Source: Pseudomonadota bacterium (GTDB taxonomy: Bacteria > Myxococcota > UBA9042 > PHBI01). From it: DNA of 8,357 nt. Below the pieces are notes generated by a model. The model was not told the DNA's origin and did not search any database. It saw only the letters and a program-made list of their open reading frames with translations. Both the position numbers and the translations under genes were made by a program. How positions within the stretch are numbered: the first letter of the stretch is position 1; each line of letters starts with the position of its first letter. Location: positions 1 to 8,357 of the forward strand of contig SXIE01000146.1 of the NCBI GenBank assembly GCA_005772945.1. The letters run 5' to 3'. Shown piece by piece: positions 5,634-8,357 of this stretch.

Positions 5634-6857
5634 TCAGTTCGCGGCGAGCTTCCGCGCCTCGTCGTCGAGGACCGATCGCAGCGGCATGAGCCACGCGTCG
5701 TCGACCCACAGCTCGCGCGTGCGCGCCGTGTCCAACCAGGTGCGAACGTCCGAAAGCGGGATGGCGCCGCTCTGGATGAGGGCCACGCCCGCGATGACGA
5801 GCAGATGCCCGAGCGCCGGTTTCTGGTAGTAGTCGGCCAAGAGATCCATCAGCGCCCGCCAACGCCCAGGCTCGGCCGCCGCGATCGCCACCGCATGATC
5901 GGCCATCCACAGGCGCAGCGCCGGATCGCGAAACGCGCCCGAGAAGCGCTTGAGCGCCCTAGCGACCACATCCACTTCGCCCGGTCCGGCCGACCACGAC
6001 GTGAGCAGCGCCCGTCGCAACACCTCGTCGGTGCGCGCGTGGAGCGCGTCGGTGGTTCGCCGCGGCGCGCCCTCGAGGCGCCCGACGATCACGTCGAAGA
6101 GCGTCGGCGGCACGGAGTCCTCGGGGATCGGGAATCCAACGACGACCGCCTCCGGGGCGCGCTCGGCCTCGGCGATGAGGCGGTCGAACCCCGCGGCCTT
6201 CGGAAAGCGCGCAAAGAAGTGGAGTACCCGCCCGCGAGCGATTGGGTCCGGCGACTCGGAGTCGCCGACGCGCGCCGCCAGCGCCACGGACAACGCGTCC
6301 GCCTCCGGCCGACCCTGCAGGTACGCATAGAGCCAGCCGAGCCAGAGCGCGGCACCGTCGGGTCGGCCGATCAGCTGCAACGCGCGCGGACACACCCCGC
6401 CCAGCACCTCGGCGACGACCGCCGCCCAGTCGCTGTCCGGCCGCAGCTCGAGCTCGCCCAGGCGCGTCGGCAGCTCGGGCACGGGGTGCCCGGCGCAGGC
6501 CCAATCCGTATGGGGATCGACCGGCGACTCCCGTTCGCGGTCGATGACCTGAGCGTCGAGCCAACATTCCCACAAGGCGCAGCGGCAGGCATAGAGGCGC
6601 ACGGCGGGCGCACTCGCCGTGAGGTCCTCCCAGCGCTCGGCCGCGAAGAGCTCGGCCGCCGTCAGCGCGCGCCCGCTCGGCAGACCGCGGCCCGGCGGCC
6701 CCGATCGCACGCGCTCGCCGCACTGCCTACAGCGCATCTGGTTGCACCCGCACCGCACCGTGATGGCTTCGAGATAGTGCTCGCAGGGGTCGGTCGGCAG
6801 CCGCCCCGCCGCGTACACGAGAAGACCGCCCGCATCGCAAAAACGAAGCCCGCTCAC
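5634..6857 (-). CDS. Unrecognised protein with cysteine-rich (possible zinc-binding) N-terminus and helical C-terminal region
   Basis: The protein has 407 residues and no recognised family. All eleven cysteines lie in the first 156 residues: C7, C25, C36, C38, C43, C46, then C91, C93, C98, C121 and C156. The CGC-x4-CRQC cluster at 36-46 resembles a zinc ribbon knuckle, and CRCALWEC (91-98) with CAGH (121-124) could supply further ligands. From about residue 160 to the end the sequence is a run of predicted helices rich in Leu, Ala and Arg with no cysteine, resembling an alpha-solenoid, though no repeat is clear. There is no signal peptide or membrane segment, so it is probably cytoplasmic. 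The GTG start at 6855-6857 overlaps the stop of the upstream gene by four bases (GTGA), with AAGG about 10 bases ahead, so translation is probably coupled and the partners likely act together. Metal binding is inferred from cysteine spacing alone. Confidence 0.82.
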   Translation of the reverse strand: MSGLRFCDAGGLLVYAAGRLPTDPCEHYLEAITVRCGCNQMRCRQCGERVRSGPPGRGLPSGRALTAAELFAAERWEDLTASAPAVRLYACRCALWECWLDAQVIDRERESPVDPHTDWACAGHPVPELPTRLGELELRPDSDWAAVVAEVLGGVCPRALQLIGRPDGAALWLGWLYAYLQGRPEADALSVALAARVGDSESPDPIARGRVLHFFARFPKAAGFDRLIAEAERAPEAVVVGFPIPEDSVPPTLFDVIVGRLEGAPRRTTDALHARTDEVLRRALLTSWSAGPGEVDVVARALKRFSGAFRDPALRLWMADHAVAIAAAEPGRWRALMDLLADYYQKPALGHLLVIAGVALIQSGAIPLSDVRTWLDTARTRELWVDDAWLMPLRSVLDDEARKLAAN

Positions 6858-8357
6858 GCCGCGACCGCCTTCTCGCCGAGCAGCACCTTCTCGGCGTCCG
6901 CCTTGTCGATGGGCCCGAGCGCCGCGTAGCCGTTCTGGCCCAGGAACTCGGTCGCCGCCGCGCGCATCCCGGCATCATTGGGCGCGAACGGCACGTACTT
7001 GCCGGCCGACATGCCGAGACCGGCCGCGTCGACGATCTCCCAGAGGCTGTGGGCCTCAATCGCCTGGAGATGCCCGAGCATCGCCACCGTCGCCCCGTTC
7101 TTGTCGCCGCCGAGCAGGTTCGCGGCACCGACGAAGCGTGCCGTCGTGCCGGAGATGCCGGCCTTGAGCGGCGCCGCCGCGTCGTTGGCGCTCGCAATCC
7201 ACGAGTGCCGCGGGTCGACGATGTTCTCGAGCTTGCCCTCGATGTACGCGTAGTTGGCGCCGTCCAGCTGGTTCATCACGTCGACGGTGATACCGTCCTG
7301 GCCCTCTACGGTGGAGGTCGCATCGACCGCCGCGCCCTTGGGCTTGGTCGTGCGGATCCCCGCCCCGACGAGGTAGGCAGCCTTCTCGGCCTGGCCGCGC
7401 TTCAGGCGGTAGGCCGCCATATCGAAGGTCGGGTAGTCACTGGTCTTGACCTCGCCCGCCACGAAGTCGAGCTGCGCCTCGGTGCAGACCTCAATCGGCT
7501 GCTCGGGCGCCTTCGAGTCCATGCCGCTGAGCACCGCGCCCGGGTCCAAGGGGGCGCCGTTCTCTGTCGCGCGGTCGGCGTTGTGCTGCGCGGCCTCGCC
7601 TTCGTACTCGGCGATCTTCGCTCGGAAAACGGGCGACGTGAGGAGCAACGCACGCGCCTTCTTCGGGTTGAGGCTCTTCGCCGCGACCAAGAGCCCCGCC
7701 AGGTCGAGCTCGGGCTGCACGAGCGCGAGGTTCGCCTTGGCCCGCTGGAAGACGGCGCCCGAACCGCTGAGCACCCCAGGCACGAGGTAGCCGTCGGTGA
7801 AGCCGATGAGGCCCTGCGCCTTCTGCACGTGGGAGCCACTGTCGAGGGCCTTGATGATGTCGTCGAAGTTCTTCCCCACGACGCCCGCGAACCCGATGTT
7901 CACGTTCGTCCCGATCGCGCCGCCGATGCGCGTCTTGACCTCGGGCGGCAACGTCGCGAGGCGTTGGTCGAGCTCGGTGCCGTCCGCCGTGGCGGGCGCC
8001 TCCTGCTCCGCGATCATCGTCTTGGCGTTCGTCACCATCGTGTCGAGGCAAGCCGTGCCCTGCGGCCACTCGCCGGTCGCCTTCGTGCCCAGGAAGCTCT
8101 CGAATTGCACGCGCAACGCGACGAGGCTGTTCTCCTCGCCGCGCGCACGCTTCATCGCCGTCCGCAGCTCCTCGAACGTCGCCTTGATCGCGTCGAGCTT
8201 CGCTTGCTTCTCGGCCTCAGGCGGCGCGACCAGCGCGATGTACGCGGTGGTCAGCGAGATCAGCCGGTTCTTCAGGAGGATCGGATCCGGGCTGTCGCTC
8301 TTCATGTTCTCGAGCGACGTCGCGGCCGGCGCGAGCGTCGCCGGCGGCTCGCCGGTC
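6854..8357 (-). CDS. Large unrecognised protein, 5' end probably outside the window
   Basis: At least 483 residues are encoded from the first in-frame ATG (8303-8305). The same frame stays open for the last 17 codons to the right edge, every one ending in G or C and encoding a Pro/Ala-rich TGEPPATLAPAATSLEN. No Shine-Dalgarno sequence precedes the ATG, so the true start is probably upstream and this is the C-terminal part of a longer protein. Counting from that ATG, residues 29-75 are charged helix (EAEKQAKLDAIKATFEELR), and the middle is Ala/Gly/Lys-rich. The most distinctive block runs from HSWIASAND (367-375) through KAGISGTTARF (381-391) to AHSLWEI (418-424), with the polar and aromatic pattern of a folded catalytic or binding core. 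No signal peptide is visible in the part seen. The stop overlaps the start of the cysteine-rich gene by four bases. A secreted effector or toxin C-terminus is one possibility, but nothing in the sequence proves it. Confidence 0.8.
   Translation of the reverse strand, partial: TGEPPATLAPAATSLENMKSDSPDPILLKNRLISLTTAYIALVAPPEAEKQAKLDAIKATFEELRTAMKRARGEENSLVALRVQFESFLGTKATGEWPQGTACLDTMVTNAKTMIAEQEAPATADGTELDQRLATLPPEVKTRIGGAIGTNVNIGFAGVVGKNFDDIIKALDSGSHVQKAQGLIGFTDGYLVPGVLSGSGAVFQRAKANLALVQPELDLAGLLVAAKSLNPKKARALLLTSPVFRAKIAEYEGEAAQHNADRATENGAPLDPGAVLSGMDSKAPEQPIEVCTEAQLDFVAGEVKTSDYPTFDMAAYRLKRGQAEKAAYLVGAGIRTTKPKGAAVDATSTVEGQDGITVDVMNQLDGANYAYIEGKLENIVDPRHSWIASANDAAAPLKAGISGTTARFVGAANLLGGDKNGATVAMLGHLQAIEAHSLWEIVDAAGLGMSAGKYVPFAPNDAGMRAAATEFLGQNGYAALGPIDKADAEKVLLGEKAVAA

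Noticed and set aside
5469..6929. A 486-codon plus-strand frame opposite the cysteine-rich gene
   Set aside because: Arg/Pro-rich shadow frame; the minus-strand gene has the better third-position bias and a coupled start.

Overview
This 8.4 kb window is very GC-rich, and its genes use G or C at most third codon positions. The style is that of a large-genome delta-proteobacterium, most likely Myxococcota (a Polyangia-like lineage). The pointers are long predicted lipoproteins, Asp-rich calcium-binding (thrombospondin type 3-like) repeats, a MopE-type 'CDGxDNDCDG' motif, a (KTDPP)n linker, and large proteins of unknown family. That placement is inference; there is no rRNA or marker gene here.

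Layout, left to right. (1) Positions 1-89, minus strand: the start of a probable GTG-initiated gene that runs off the left edge. (2) 97-2712, minus: an 871-residue lipoprotein with Asp-rich repeats, a MopE-like motif and Ig-like domains. (3) 2713-2926: a divergent intergenic region with a good minus-strand promoter, a weaker plus-strand one and a short direct repeat. (4) 2927-4321, plus: a 464-residue lipoprotein made of a (KTDPP)n stalk, two SnoaL/NTF2-like domains and a four-cysteine helical tail, followed by a strong intrinsic terminator. (5) 4423-5406, minus: an ADP-ribosylglycohydrolase with its metal-binding motifs intact. (6) 5407-5633: a short spacer with this gene's promoter and a candidate terminator for the next unit. 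(7) 5634-6857 and 6854->8357, minus: a translationally coupled pair (GTGA overlap) of two unrecognised proteins. The downstream one has a cysteine-rich N-terminus. The upstream one is large, and its start probably lies beyond the right edge.

Functionally the left half encodes two divergently transcribed cell-envelope lipoproteins. The right half encodes cytoplasmic-looking proteins: an orphan ADP-ribosylhydrolase and the coupled unknown pair. No mobile element, CRISPR array, tRNA or rRNA was seen. The most interesting points are the coupled unknown pair, the mosaic SnoaL-type lipoprotein, and two minus-strand promoters that both place the predicted transcription start on the start codon, suggesting leaderless mRNAs.
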